This document shows, one piece after another, positions 16,700 through 25,687 of a stretch of DNA of 64,000 nucleotides (its first letter is position 1; every line of letters begins with the position of its first letter). The notes beneath the pieces are model-generated. The model did no database searches. It saw only the letters and a program-made list of their open reading frames with translations, and was not told the origin of the DNA. This DNA comes from Chloroflexota bacterium. GTDB taxonomy: Bacteria > Chloroflexota > Dehalococcoidia > Lucifugimonadales > Lucifugimonadaceae. The stretch is from assembly GCA_018650845.1 (NCBI GenBank), contig JABIFF010000005.1, forward strand, positions 1 through 64,000, read 5' to 3'. The position numbers and the translations under genes were made by a program.

Positions 16700-16770
16700 G
16701 ATTTCTTGAGCGGAGTCATCGGAGTCGAAGGATCTGAGGCAGGGTCGCGGACACTTCTCGCAAATGGAAA
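16700..16770. repeat. Dispersed repeat 'gagcg-agtcatcggagtcga-ggatctg'
   Basis: The block AATCAGATTTCTTGAGCGGAGTC and ATCGGAGTCGAAGGATCTGAGG also appears, with few changes, at about 37900-37945, and a shortened inverted form is seen near 43828-43860. It is intergenic in each case. Confidence 0.5.
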
Positions 16771-16787
16771 GGACTTTTGGGCAGCAC

Positions 16788-17189
16788 TCACCTAGCCCCA
16801 CTCCATTCCGTCAACAGTTTCACTAGCTCCGGATATTTTCCGGCTATGCCGACCATGTGGGGTGTTTTGCCGTCGGAATCGGCGGCTTCCGAATCGGCTC
16901 CAGCTTTTAGAAGCATCTTCACAGCATCGCCCTGCCCGCTTCTCATTGCGATGTTGAGGGGGAGTCGGCCTGTGCCGGTTGGAAAATTAGGGCCGGCTCC
17001 GGAATCGAGCATTAGCTTGATCACTTCTGGGATTTCTCGAACCAGCGCCCAGTGGAGACCCGACCAACCCTTGAAATCGACTTCATCGATATCGACTCCG
17101 GGCACGTTCAGGCGGGCCGAGACTTCTTCGACAGGCGCCGAGCGGCATATGAGATTTGGGAGTGTCGGTTCAGAGCGGTCAGTGGGCAT
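16788..17189 (-). CDS. Small ankyrin-repeat protein
   Basis: A 133-residue protein consisting almost wholly of ankyrin repeats, visible as GWSGLHWALVREIPEVIKLMLDSGA, then TGRLPLNIAMRSGQGDAVKMLLKAGAD and SDGKTPHMVGIAGKYPELVKLLTE. No signal peptide or catalytic domain is present. Ankyrin repeats mediate protein binding; the partner is unknown. It stands alone between convergent/other genes on the minus strand; the NHL-repeat gene behind it ends 118 bases before its start, so a shared transcript is possible. Confidence 0.8.
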   Translation of the reverse strand: MPTDRSEPTLPNLICRSAPVEEVSARLNVPGVDIDEVDFKGWSGLHWALVREIPEVIKLMLDSGAGPNFPTGTGRLPLNIAMRSGQGDAVKMLLKAGADSEAADSDGKTPHMVGIAGKYPELVKLLTEWSGAR

Positions 17190-17275
17190 ATCGGTGATAT
17201 TTCATCTAGCGGATGGAAGAATATCTGTGAGATTCGATGATGAGATTCAAATTAGCGATTCCACCCTCACCTAAA

Positions 17276-17295
17276 TCCTCTCCCCCGGGAGAGGA
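17276..17295. repeat. Short CCTCTCC hairpin (dispersed family)
   Basis: TCCTCTCC (17276-17283) pairs with GGAGAGGA (17288-17295) over a four-base loop. It lies in a stretch (17262-17300) of the widespread 'cctctcc...ggagagg...gtgagggtgg' type. Relatives are at 19389, 37849 and 48058. Confidence 0.55.
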
Positions 17296-17307
17296 CTTTC
17301 ACAAACC

Positions 17308-18312
17308 CTAATCAACCAACGTCAGTTTCGTGTAGCGGCCGCCGATTAGCCATTCGGTGACGTAGATGTTTCCTGCATCATCCGAAGTGACGCCGTGCGG
17401 ACTGTTGAACAGTCCTTCAACCAAGCGAGATGTTCGCTGCGGAATACCGGCAGAGTCAGGTTCATTCGGCCACGCAGGTTCTTCAGAAACCGGAGTGTTA
17501 TCGCCGATATAGCCAACGAGTTCGTCGTTCGGACCAACCACCGTGATTCGAGCGTTCAATTCGCCCACCAGCAAATTCTCTCCGTAATTGGCAAATACCG
17601 TTGGGCGATCAAAATAGTCAGCGCCAATGGTACGAATGTAATCGCCTTCCATATCGAACACCTGCACCCTGCCGTTCGCCCTGTCGGCGACAAGCAGTTC
17701 GGGCGTGCCCGAGCGAGTATCGATCCACAGCGAATGCGGACAATCGAAACGACCTGCTCCACGCGAACCGTCTATCGATCGCAGGTACTCACCGTTCTGG
17801 TTGTAGCGATGAACCAAGCTCTTGCCATATCCATCGGCAACCCAGATATCGCCGTTGCCGCCAAGATGTTCATCGAAGGCGATAACGCTGGTCGGCGAAA
17901 ACAGTCCTCCCTGCAAGCCAGGCACAGCCGGCTCGAACAATTCCATCTCGACCAACCCGGCCAACGAAACCCGCACAACTTTGCCTTGAAGCGGATCAGG
18001 CAGGTACTCATATTCATGATCGGGATGTCGCTTACGACCGTTATCAGCGATCCATATCGACTGCGTAAATCCAAGAGTCGAAAGGGTCAGTCCATGCGCT
18101 TCGATCACTGGAATTTCGAATGACCGGACCAACTCGCCCTCAGTCGTGAGGATCACAACCAGAGATTCGGTGGGGTGAAACGTGACTATCTCGCCTTCAT
18201 TCGAGAAAGCCATTCCGTGGTGAGCCCAACCGCGCGGAACAGAAGACGCCGCAGGCAAGCTCGCCCAATCGCCAATCCAGTCGAACTCTAAATCGCCAGC
18301 CGAAACTCGCAT
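17308..18312 (-). CDS. NHL-repeat beta-propeller protein
   Basis: A 334-residue protein built of NHL-type repeats. Clear blades include GLTLSTLGFTQSIWIADNG, FSPTSVIAFDEHLGGNGDIWVADGYG, FDCPHSLWIDTRSGTPELLVADRANGR and FNSPHGVTSDDAGNIYVTEW, giving a six-bladed propeller. No signal peptide is visible, so it is probably cytoplasmic. Relatives are annotated as peptidylglycine monooxygenase-like or 6-bladed propeller proteins; sugar-lactone hydrolysis is one possible activity, but no lactonase metal site can be identified. It is next to the phytanoyl-CoA dioxygenase-like gene on the same strand with 70 bases between, suggesting a catabolic cluster. Confidence 0.8.
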   Translation of the reverse strand: MRVSAGDLEFDWIGDWASLPAASSVPRGWAHHGMAFSNEGEIVTFHPTESLVVILTTEGELVRSFEIPVIEAHGLTLSTLGFTQSIWIADNGRKRHPDHEYEYLPDPLQGKVVRVSLAGLVEMELFEPAVPGLQGGLFSPTSVIAFDEHLGGNGDIWVADGYGKSLVHRYNQNGEYLRSIDGSRGAGRFDCPHSLWIDTRSGTPELLVADRANGRVQVFDMEGDYIRTIGADYFDRPTVFANYGENLLVGELNARITVVGPNDELVGYIGDNTPVSEEPAWPNEPDSAGIPQRTSRLVEGLFNSPHGVTSDDAGNIYVTEWLIGGRYTKLTLVD

Positions 18313-18382
18313 CTACTACCCCCGGGTCATCGAATTATCAAAACCAAACCCAAGATCCATTTCTCAGAATCCTGGCAAGCGA

Positions 18383-19264
18383 TCAAGTAGGTTTTACTTC
18401 CTCGAAGTGAGTCTTGCTCAGCTCTTCCTGAATCTCGAAAATCGATCCTTTATCAGCAGGCTTTGGCTCTGCGACTCGAACCGGCGCGCCGTTGAATCGA
18501 GGAACGTTTGTGCCTTCTCCCCGGAGCATGTCTGCTTGCCACTTCTCCCAGTCACCGAATCCGCCAATTGGGAATGCGTCGGCTGCGGAGTAGCCCATGA
18601 GCAACAATCGACGTGCGTTTGCCGACATGTTTGGCTCGGAGCCGTGAAGCGCTCGAACGTGGTGAAGAGAAATATCGCCTTCGTTCAGCAGAATTTGTCC
18701 AGCGGTGTCCATGTCGACATCCGACATCTGAACCGCCCCAACGAACACACCATCTTCGTGATGATCGTAGGCAGGCCCCTTGTGGGATCCGGGCATGACC
18801 ATCAGGCAGCCGTTTTCGACCGTCATGGCGTCGATAGCAACTCCAACCTCAAGAATGTCGTCGTTAGTCGCAGGGTAGAAGCCCCAGTCGGTGTGCCATT
18901 CGACCTGCGCTCCACCACCCGGTGCCTTGTTGTTGAGCTTGGTGTGGTGGTGGCGAATGTCGGAACCAATCAGCTGCTCAAGAATGTCGAGCAGCTTGGG
19001 GTTTCGCATCGCACGGTTGTAGGCGTCGTGATGCAGGTGCGGGTTCTTGATTCGTCGAAGTTTTGGGTTGTCAGCAGAGTGACCAGCCTTGATATCGATA
19101 TCGAAGACTTCGGTGTGGGCAGAAACCTCTCGCGACTTCTCAACAAACTCGTCGGTGACTTCTTGGAGCTCACGAACTTCAGCCGGTGTGTATACCTCTC
19201 GAACAGCGATGTAGCCGTCTCGGTTGTAAGTATCGATCTGATCCTGTGTCAGTATCTTCGCCAT
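18383..19264 (-). CDS. Phytanoyl-CoA dioxygenase family protein
   Basis: A 293-residue Fe(II)/2-oxoglutarate-dependent oxygenase. The metal triad is visible: His124-x-Asp126 in EWHTDWGF and distal His207 in RALHGSEPN, with the 2-oxoglutarate-binding arginine probably in NARRLLLMGY. The start at 19264 is preferred to one 12 bases upstream because GAGGA lies directly before it and would overlap the earlier ATG. Family members hydroxylate diverse small molecules and are numerous in marine Chloroflexota; the substrate here is unknown. The gene precedes the NHL protein and follows a leftward terminator of the enolase-family gene. Confidence 0.88.
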   Translation of the reverse strand: MAKILTQDQIDTYNRDGYIAVREVYTPAEVRELQEVTDEFVEKSREVSAHTEVFDIDIKAGHSADNPKLRRIKNPHLHHDAYNRAMRNPKLLDILEQLIGSDIRHHHTKLNNKAPGGGAQVEWHTDWGFYPATNDDILEVGVAIDAMTVENGCLMVMPGSHKGPAYDHHEDGVFVGAVQMSDVDMDTAGQILLNEGDISLHHVRALHGSEPNMSANARRLLLMGYSAADAFPIGGFGDWEKWQADMLRGEGTNVPRFNGAPVRVAEPKPADKGSIFEIQEELSKTHFEEVKPT

Positions 19265-19388
19265 GCTTTTCCTCATATAAATCTACGAAATAGAAAGATG
19301 GCGAAAGTTTAGGCGCGCGAGCGGGTGTGGGCAAGGTCGCGAACGCGCTGTCATGCTGAACTCTTGCGACTCTATTCCGGAGTTAACT

Positions 19389-19421
19389 AAAAAGTCCTCT
19401 CCCTAATTGGGTGAGGACTTT
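19389..19421 (-). terminator. Terminator of the enolase-superfamily gene
   Basis: On the minus strand AAAGTCCTC pairs with GAGGACTTT (nine bases plus inner pairs), followed by further T, 31 bases after the enolase-family stop codon. Confidence 0.65.
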
Positions 19422-19451
19422 GAAATCAAATTTGCACAGGACCGATGACGT

Positions 19452-20627
19452 TTAGTCGTCCTGACCACGCTTTGCCCAGTTGGCATTTTCGAACATGTTC
19501 AGTCCGGGGTCGGCAATGACGCCGGCTGATGTGTAGTTCGGTGGGTTCGCCTTGATGAAGTCTTCATCTAGCTCGATGCCCCAGCCGGGCTTGTCTGGCA
19601 CAGGGAAGTAGCCATCGACCACTTCTGGGTAGCCAGTTCCGGCCTTCTTCACATGCGGATCGGCAAAATCGTTGAAGTGCTCAAGAATCTTTGCGTTACG
19701 CAGCGTGAGACACAGGTGCAGTGCAGCCATTGTCGACACGATTCCACCAACGTTGTGCGGTGCGACCATGATCGAGTAGGTCTCGGCTGTCGAAGCGATT
19801 TTCTTCGTTTCGAAGATTCCACCCGACTGCGTAATGTCGGTCTGCAAAACGTCTACGTTCTGCGATCCCCAAATTTCTCTGAACTCTGGAGCGCCGTAAA
19901 GTCGTTCGCCCGTAGCGATCGGCAATGATGTGTGCTGCCGTACTGATTGCAGTGCTGGGGTGTCACCGGGGCGTACCGGTTCTTCGATCCAACCGATGTT
20001 GTACTTTTCGATATGTCGTGCGATTTCACGAGCTTGCACTGGTGCGAATCGACCGTGCATTTCGATCATAATTTGCGCACGAGTTCCAGCGACGTTCGCA
20101 ACGGCTTCAATCAAATCTAGTGATCGGAAGAACTCGTGTCGCTCGAGCTCCATGTCGCCATTTCCAAACGGATCGAACTTCATGCCACGGTATCCGCGGT
20201 CGACCACTTTTCGTGCCGCTTCAGCGAATGCTTCAGGCGTTCGTTCGACGGTGTACCAGCCATTTGCGTAGGCAGGAATCTTCTCTTTGACCTGACCACC
20301 AAGAAGCTTGTAGACCGGCTGACCAGTCTTCTTACCGATGATGTCCCAGAACGCGAGTTCAACAAGCGCAAGGCCTGTGTAAACAACTTCGCCCGGCTTA
20401 CCAAAGTCGAGCAGTGTCATTCGGCGGTAAAGAGCTTCGATGTCGAACGGATCGTGGCCAATGAAGTGGCGCTGTGCGTCCTTGAGGTACTCGATGACCG
20501 TGTGAGTCTTTCCGAGAACACGGGCTTCACCGACTCCAATGATTCCCTCATCAGTTTCGATAATGCAGTAGGTCAGATTTCGCCAGGGAGTACCCAGCAC
20601 CAGTGTTCGGAATCCAGTGGTCTTCAT
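19452..20627 (-). CDS. Mandelate racemase/muconate lactonizing enzyme family protein
   Basis: An enolase-superfamily enzyme of 391 residues: capping domain (1-115) then a TIM barrel. Probable metal ligands are Glu189 (IEMHGRF), the EE pair at 215-216 (WIEEPV) and Glu241 (TGERL); Lys150 of RGMKFDP and the histidine in APHNVGG are candidate acid/base residues. The MHGRF segment recalls galactonate dehydratase-like enzymes, in which His185 follows a metal ligand in the same spacing, so acid-sugar dehydration is the best guess. Many paralogues of this superfamily have been reported in SAR202 genomes. The gene is divergent from an MFS transporter and is followed by its own terminator. Confidence 0.85.
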   Translation of the reverse strand: MKTTGFRTLVLGTPWRNLTYCIIETDEGIIGVGEARVLGKTHTVIEYLKDAQRHFIGHDPFDIEALYRRMTLLDFGKPGEVVYTGLALVELAFWDIIGKKTGQPVYKLLGGQVKEKIPAYANGWYTVERTPEAFAEAARKVVDRGYRGMKFDPFGNGDMELERHEFFRSLDLIEAVANVAGTRAQIMIEMHGRFAPVQAREIARHIEKYNIGWIEEPVRPGDTPALQSVRQHTSLPIATGERLYGAPEFREIWGSQNVDVLQTDITQSGGIFETKKIASTAETYSIMVAPHNVGGIVSTMAALHLCLTLRNAKILEHFNDFADPHVKKAGTGYPEVVDGYFPVPDKPGWGIELDEDFIKANPPNYTSAGVIADPGLNMFENANWAKRGQDD

Positions 20628-20813
20628 GCTTCTCTCGTCGGGACTAGCTTTGCCGTGAGTGGTGCTTAGGCACCCTCAAAAATATCACCAGACGCATTCT
20701 AAGGGGATTCAGCCTCGCAAGGGAGATCGAACTGTGCGGTAATTGCGCGGCAGTAGGTAATCTGACTGCTATTCTTTTTCGCATATTTAACCACCTTGTG
20801 TGATGAGACGTGC

Positions 20814-22115
20814 ATGGTCGACGAAGCGGCAGAAGCAACTCAACAATCCCAAACCTCTGACGATCAACCCGCTGAACCTAAAAAGATCAGTGCGGTTGAA
20901 AAGTTCAAGCTAAGCGCGGCCGTTTTTAGCTCGCCAGGATTCTCATGGTTGGTCATGGCAAACGGCGCCATGTTCATGGGCTTCCAGATGCGCAACATGG
21001 GCCAGGCGTGGCTGGTTCTGGAACTAACCGATTCAGCTTTCATGGTCGGGCTAGTGAACGCCATGCCATCGATGGCGTTGCTGCTGCTATCGCCTGTCGG
21101 CGGTGTTCTTGCCGACAGGCTCAACAAACGAACTGTGGCTTTACGTGGGCGATTTTTCGTGATGATTATTTCCTTTGGAGTCGCTTTTCTTGTCGGCTCG
21201 GGAGGTGTCGAGGTTTGGCACCTACTGATTACCGGCTTGCTGCTCGGCGTTGCATTCGCACTGAGCAATCCCTCGTCGCAAACGATCGTCATGGATATCG
21301 TGGGTCGCAAACGTATGGTCAGTGCTATTTCGGTCAATAACTCCATTTCGAATCTTGGAACGATGATTGGTCCTGCCGTTGGCGGTTTGCTAATAGCCAA
21401 CTACGGAAACGCCGCAATGTTCTGGCTCACAGCGGGAATTTATGTGTTCGCCTACGCCGGGTTCTTGGGTGTGCCGGGGGGAGCTGCCAAAGAATCGACC
21501 GAGAGTGCAGGTTGGTCGTCGGCATTTACCCAGATGGGCGAAGGGCTGAAATATTCGATGAACACATCCCGTATCAAATGGCTGATGTTCACGCTGACCG
21601 GAGCCATCTACTGGGGAGTCGTCCAGCCGCTTATCCCGATCTACGCTCGCGATGTTCTGGGCGTTGGCTCTACCGGATTTGGCGTGATGATCGCCGCTAC
21701 TGGAGCCGGTTCACTGATCGGTGCGGTGGTCATATTCGGCATTGGAGATTTGCCTCGAAAAGGAATGATGGTGACCCTTTCGACAATCGTTGTGGCAGGT
21801 TCATATTCGCTTTTTGCGATTTCCGGAAGTTTTGCGATTTCTCTCGTGGCGCTGTTTATTTCAGGACTCGCCAGCGCAGTTTGGTTCACATCGATCTTCA
21901 CACTGCTGCAAACGATGGTCGACGACGAGATGCGCGGCCGAGTGATGGGTTTGGCGATGTCGGGCGCAATGCTGATGGGATTCGGATTCATGCTCGGCGG
22001 CATACTCGCCGATACCTATAGCCCAGCAGTCGCTCTTCACACCGCTGCGGCACTGTGGGTGCTGTGGGGCCTGCTCGCCTTCTGGCGTTCTCCCGAACTG
22101 CGAAAAGCGAACTAG
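20814..22115 (+). CDS. Major facilitator superfamily transporter (EntS-like)
   Basis: A membrane protein of 433 residues with about 12 hydrophobic segments. It carries the MFS loop motif GGVLADRLNKRTV after the second helix and the EntS/MFS_3-like N-terminal pattern (GFQMRNMGQAWLVLELTDSAFMVGLVNA). A soluble, acidic N-terminal tail of about 35 residues precedes the first helix. The ATG at 20814 is chosen over a TTG at 20796; neither has a strong ribosome site. Export of small molecules or drugs is the usual role of this subgroup. Its stop codon overlaps by four bases the stop of the convergent kinase-like gene. Confidence 0.85.
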   Translation: MVDEAAEATQQSQTSDDQPAEPKKISAVEKFKLSAAVFSSPGFSWLVMANGAMFMGFQMRNMGQAWLVLELTDSAFMVGLVNAMPSMALLLLSPVGGVLADRLNKRTVALRGRFFVMIISFGVAFLVGSGGVEVWHLLITGLLLGVAFALSNPSSQTIVMDIVGRKRMVSAISVNNSISNLGTMIGPAVGGLLIANYGNAAMFWLTAGIYVFAYAGFLGVPGGAAKESTESAGWSSAFTQMGEGLKYSMNTSRIKWLMFTLTGAIYWGVVQPLIPIYARDVLGVGSTGFGVMIAATGAGSLIGAVVIFGIGDLPRKGMMVTLSTIVVAGSYSLFAISGSFAISLVALFISGLASAVWFTSIFTLLQTMVDDEMRGRVMGLAMSGAMLMGFGFMLGGILADTYSPAVALHTAAALWVLWGLLAFWRSPELRKAN

Positions 22116-22714
22116 GCACCGGTTGGTTTTTGGCTAGAGTTTGAGCTTGCGCCGTCGAAGAGAAAACCAGCGTGCTCACGAGGCTGCTCGTTCTGGAAGT
22201 ATTCGTCTTCGCCGGGCATCCACTCTTCGACCCACTTCGCACGAATCGCTTCGCCATCACGCGCCACTCCACGTTCAAGACGTAAATCACGTGGGCAATC
22301 GACCCAAACAGCCACCTGCCAGTAGTCACGTAAATCCCGGCGCAGCGCCGTCACGCCTTCAACGATCGCTATGCCTTTTGGCGGAATTTCAAACCAGTCG
22401 CCCAAAGTATCGGTTGGCCAGTCGTAGCGTTGGTGCTTTGAAGTTAGCCCGGCCATTAGAGGGTTCAAGGCACGCTCGGCGAAAGTGCTTAGCTGCCAGT
22501 TGGATTCGTCGTTCCAATCGGCGAAATCATCTAGGTGGATCAGCGTGCAATCATCTAGTCCGGCGGCAAGGTTTCTCGATAACGTCGATTTGCCCGAACC
22601 GCCACCACCATCGATTCCGACAAGCACTGGCGAATCAGGCCGTGCGCTCTTCGCTGCCTGCACAGCTGAGAGGATTTGGTCGAAGCTCGAATATGTGCCA
22701 CTTGGTTCTGACAT
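22112..22714 (-). CDS. Uridine-kinase-like P-loop NTPase
   Basis: A 200-residue P-loop kinase: Walker A in GIDGGGGSGKSTLS (33-46), then an IHLDDFADW segment, and IAIVEGVTALRRDLRDYWQVAVWVDCPRDLRLERGVARD, all typical of the uridine kinase/phosphoribulokinase-like family. It is shorter than true Udk and lacks its clear uridine-binding pattern, so the phosphoryl acceptor is unknown. The ATG at 22714 reads MSEPSG. It is convergent with the MFS gene and divergent from the esterase gene at 22853. Confidence 0.75.
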   Translation of the reverse strand: MSEPSGTYSSFDQILSAVQAAKSARPDSPVLVGIDGGGGSGKSTLSRNLAAGLDDCTLIHLDDFADWNDESNWQLSTFAERALNPLMAGLTSKHQRYDWPTDTLGDWFEIPPKGIAIVEGVTALRRDLRDYWQVAVWVDCPRDLRLERGVARDGEAIRAKWVEEWMPGEDEYFQNEQPREHAGFLFDGASSNSSQKPTGA

Positions 22715-22852
22715 GACCGTAACTTTATGTGCCGATCAGCAACCATGCCATCGCTACTCTGATAAATTTCTGCCATCAAATCTGAAATCGACCCGTTCAC
22801 ATAATCAGAACAACTTCAGCAAGCTCACCAGAACGCCTAGACGGAGAACCCA

Positions 22853-23788
22853 ATGCCACTTCACCCGCAAGTCAAAGAACTGATGGATCGCCGAGCAGCA
22901 CTTGGCTTCCCCGACAACCGAGATGTAACCCCAGACGTGGCGCGCGCTAACGCACGCGCCGGCAAGGCTTCGATTCCCGCCGATCAGGAACCTGTAGGCG
23001 AAATTACCGAACGCACCATTCCGGGTCCGGGTGGTGAAATTCTTATTCGCATTTACCGACCAACAACCGAAGGGCCGCACCCGCTGATTATGCTGTTCCA
23101 CGGTGGCGGCTGGGTTATCGGTGATGTCGATAGCGAAGACTCCATGTCACGGGGACTCGTGAATCGTGTGGACGCTGTACTCGTCTCTGTCGACTACCGA
23201 ATGGCTCCCGAAGTGCGATTTCCGGGCGCACCGGAAGATTGCTACGCAGCAACCGTTTGGGCAGTCGAGCATGCTGAAGAACTGGGCGTCGATGCTTCAA
23301 ATCTGGCGGTTGCCGGAACATCAGCCGGTGGCAATCTGTCGGCTGCCGTAGCGCTTATGACACGAGACCGTGGCGGACCGGTCATTAAGCATCAGGTGTT
23401 GTTCTGCCCTGTGATCGACCATGATTTTGAGCGATCATCGGTTATAGAAAACGCTGAAGGCTACGGACTTACTCGTGAAGGCATGATCTGGTTCTGGGAT
23501 CAGTACATTGGTCCAGACGGAGACCCACTTCATCCTTACGCATCTGTGATTCGAGCCGAAGATCTTTCGGGACTCGCTGACGCCACAGTGATCGCCGCTC
23601 AATACGACCCGCTGCTTGATGAAGCCGCCGATTACGCAGCTGCTCTTAAGGCAGCTGGCAACGATGTGACTTACACCGAGTACCCGGGCATGACGCACGG
23701 TTTCAACGGATCGTTCGGCCTAATCGACGATGCTGTAAAGGCGTGCGATGAAGCTTCGGCAGGCATCCTAAAGTCGTTCGCCAAGTAA
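22853..23788 (+). CDS. HSL-family alpha/beta hydrolase (esterase), copy 1
   Basis: A 311-residue carboxylesterase of the hormone-sensitive-lipase family. The oxyanion motif HGGGW is at about residue 83, the nucleophile serine is in GTSAGG, the acid in AQYDPLLDE and the histidine in MTHGF. The ATG at 22853 has GGAGA eight bases upstream. A close paralogue follows directly after 31 bases in the same direction, so this is a tandem duplication and probably one transcript. It likely hydrolyses short-chain esters in the cytoplasm; no signal peptide is visible. Confidence 0.9.
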   Translation: MPLHPQVKELMDRRAALGFPDNRDVTPDVARANARAGKASIPADQEPVGEITERTIPGPGGEILIRIYRPTTEGPHPLIMLFHGGGWVIGDVDSEDSMSRGLVNRVDAVLVSVDYRMAPEVRFPGAPEDCYAATVWAVEHAEELGVDASNLAVAGTSAGGNLSAAVALMTRDRGGPVIKHQVLFCPVIDHDFERSSVIENAEGYGLTREGMIWFWDQYIGPDGDPLHPYASVIRAEDLSGLADATVIAAQYDPLLDEAADYAAALKAAGNDVTYTEYPGMTHGFNGSFGLIDDAVKACDEASAGILKSFAK

Positions 23789-23819
23789 TTTTTCTTCTGA
23801 ATCACGTTAGAAAACCACC

Positions 23820-24761
23820 ATGCCGTTTCATCCCCAAGTAATAGCGTTTCGAGACAAACGAGTAGCCTTGAAGCTCGCTCCCAATAGCGAAGTGTCGCCA
23901 GCGCAAGCTCGTGAGAACTCTCGCATTTGGCGAGCGGCGATACCTTCTGATCTCGAACCGGTTGGTGAGATAACAGATCGCACGATTCCGGGTCCAGCTG
24001 GCGATCTTCCGATTCGGATATATCGACCCGACTCGGAAGGTCCTCACCCGTTGCTGATGCTTTTTCACGGCGGCGGATGGCTAATTGGCGATCTCGACCA
24101 CGAAGATCCGTCGTCTAGACGAATGTGCAATCAGCTGAACGCAGTCGTCGTATCGGTCGATTATCGACTTGCACCCGAGACTCGATTTCCGGGTGCGCCA
24201 GAAGATTGCTACGCGGGATTATTGTGGGCAGTAGAACACGCTGACGAACTTGGAATCGATGCTTCGAACATAGCTTTGGCGGGAACTTCAGCTGGTGGGA
24301 ATCTGACCGCCGCAGTCGCTCAGATGGCGCGGGACAAGAGTGGTCCGAAGATCAAGCATCAGGTGCTGTTCTGCCCAGTGATCGACTACAGCTTCGACCG
24401 AGCTTCATACGAGACGCACGGTGATTCGTTCGCCTTAACCCAAGACAGCATGCGATTTTTCTGGAAGCAGTATTTGGGGCCCGATGGCGAATCGAACGGG
24501 CACACTCCATACGCTTCGCCGATACGCGCCGAGTCGTTGGCAGGACTTCCTGATGCCACGATCATCACCGCTGAATTCGACCCGCTTGTCGACGAAGCAA
24601 TCGATTACGCCGAAGCTTTACGAGCCGCCGGGATTGATGTCACTTACACCCAATACCCGGGCATGGCGCACGCATTCAACGAACTAATCGGAATTTTCGA
24701 TGCTGCACAAGTAGCTGTCGATGAAGCATGCGATCGGGTGTTGTTTTCGTTTAAAAAGTAA
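23820..24761 (+). CDS. HSL-family alpha/beta hydrolase (esterase), copy 2
   Basis: A 313-residue paralogue of the preceding gene, with the same motifs: HGGGW, GTSAGG, the acid in AEFDPLVDEA and histidine in MAHAF. Long blocks are shared (for example RFPGAPEDCYA and IKHQVLFCPVIDY versus VIKHQVLFCPVID). Differences concentrate in the N-terminal cap (VSPAQARENSRIW), which shapes substrate entry, so the two copies may have diverged in specificity. The start follows the previous stop by 31 bases. Confidence 0.9.
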   Translation: MPFHPQVIAFRDKRVALKLAPNSEVSPAQARENSRIWRAAIPSDLEPVGEITDRTIPGPAGDLPIRIYRPDSEGPHPLLMLFHGGGWLIGDLDHEDPSSRRMCNQLNAVVVSVDYRLAPETRFPGAPEDCYAGLLWAVEHADELGIDASNIALAGTSAGGNLTAAVAQMARDKSGPKIKHQVLFCPVIDYSFDRASYETHGDSFALTQDSMRFFWKQYLGPDGESNGHTPYASPIRAESLAGLPDATIITAEFDPLVDEAIDYAEALRAAGIDVTYTQYPGMAHAFNELIGIFDAAQVAVDEACDRVLFSFKK

Positions 24762-24820
24762 CGGGCACCTCCCATATTATGGAAAATACCCGCTACTTGA
24801 ACCGTCCGAAAGCTAAGAAT

Positions 24821-25519
24821 TTAGCCTTGAAGCTGCCCGACCCACTCATCGGTGGTCTGAACTGAGCTTGCGATCATGCGGAAGTTCAGCAGGGCTGCTT
24901 CGTAAGCATCGCCCTTCGGAAGAACAGCACCTGCGGTAGCGTCCTTTGCAATAGCAACCTCAAAGCCATCTTCGATCAAGTCACGCATATGAGCTTCGAC
25001 ACAGAGATTCGCCGACATGCCGCCGAGAATCACTTTGTTAATGCCGTGCTTGCGAAGTTGCAAAGAAAGATCGTTAGTCTTCGGCCCGTAGACCTTGTGC
25101 GGGCTTGAAACTACAACGCCATCTTTTTCGATAAGCGGTTTGAGCGACTCTTCCCAATCGGCTCCTGAGCCATCGAATCCGTCGACATTCAAAGGCCCTT
25201 TACGGTCGAACATGTTGATGGCGTGCATCATCGTCTCGACAGCACCTTCGAACTTCCAGCCGTGATCTGTTGGGTAGTAGTAGTGCGGTGAAACGAACAC
25301 GGGGGTGTTTGAAGCCTGAGCAGCCTCGATGAGCTTCTTCAGATTCGCGACTGTGCCGTTCTTTTCGACACTTGGGCCGACGATACCCCAAGTAACGCCA
25401 TCTTCCGATAGGAAATCGATCTGAGGATCGGTGATCACTACAGCTGTAGTACCGGGCGTGATTTCAAATCCGGGATTCGGTAGCACTTCGTCGTAGTGTT
25501 GTGGTTCTGCGGTCGTCAT
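24821..25519 (-). CDS. Isochorismatase-family cysteine hydrolase
   Basis: A 232-residue hydrolase of the isochorismatase/nicotinamidase fold. The triad can be placed: Asp in VVITDPQIDFL, a lysine in SPHKVYGPKTND, and the cysteine in GGMSANLCVEAHMRDL. The ATG at 25519 is chosen because AAGGGG lies upstream and the 21 extra codons before it look non-coding. Family members cleave C-N or ether bonds in many substrates (for example N-carbamoyl compounds), and the true one here is not evident. It is convergent with the second esterase gene. Confidence 0.85.
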   Translation of the reverse strand: MTTAEPQHYDEVLPNPGFEITPGTTAVVITDPQIDFLSEDGVTWGIVGPSVEKNGTVANLKKLIEAAQASNTPVFVSPHYYYPTDHGWKFEGAVETMMHAINMFDRKGPLNVDGFDGSGADWEESLKPLIEKDGVVVSSPHKVYGPKTNDLSLQLRKHGINKVILGGMSANLCVEAHMRDLIEDGFEVAIAKDATAGAVLPKGDAYEAALLNFRMIASSVQTTDEWVGQLQG

Positions 25520-25687
25520 TTTTAGCCCCTTGCAAACGTAGTTGATATTCGTACGTATGGCTCCGTCCAGCCCAACATACACAGTCAGATGCAGGAATCT
25601 CAGGAAGGGTTCAGGGCGATTGGCGACTAGAACGGCTAGAGACTAGTCATGGGACAGTTCGCTCACAGATTTACGACAGGCAAACGA

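Noticed and set aside
17395-18123. A 242-codon frame opposite the NHL gene
   Set aside because: Antisense by-product of a gene with a coherent repeat fold; no start signal.
18407-19312. A 301-codon frame opposite the phytanoyl-CoA dioxygenase-like gene
   Set aside because: The sense strand has the full Fe/2-oxoglutarate motif set and ribosome site; the antisense frame has neither.
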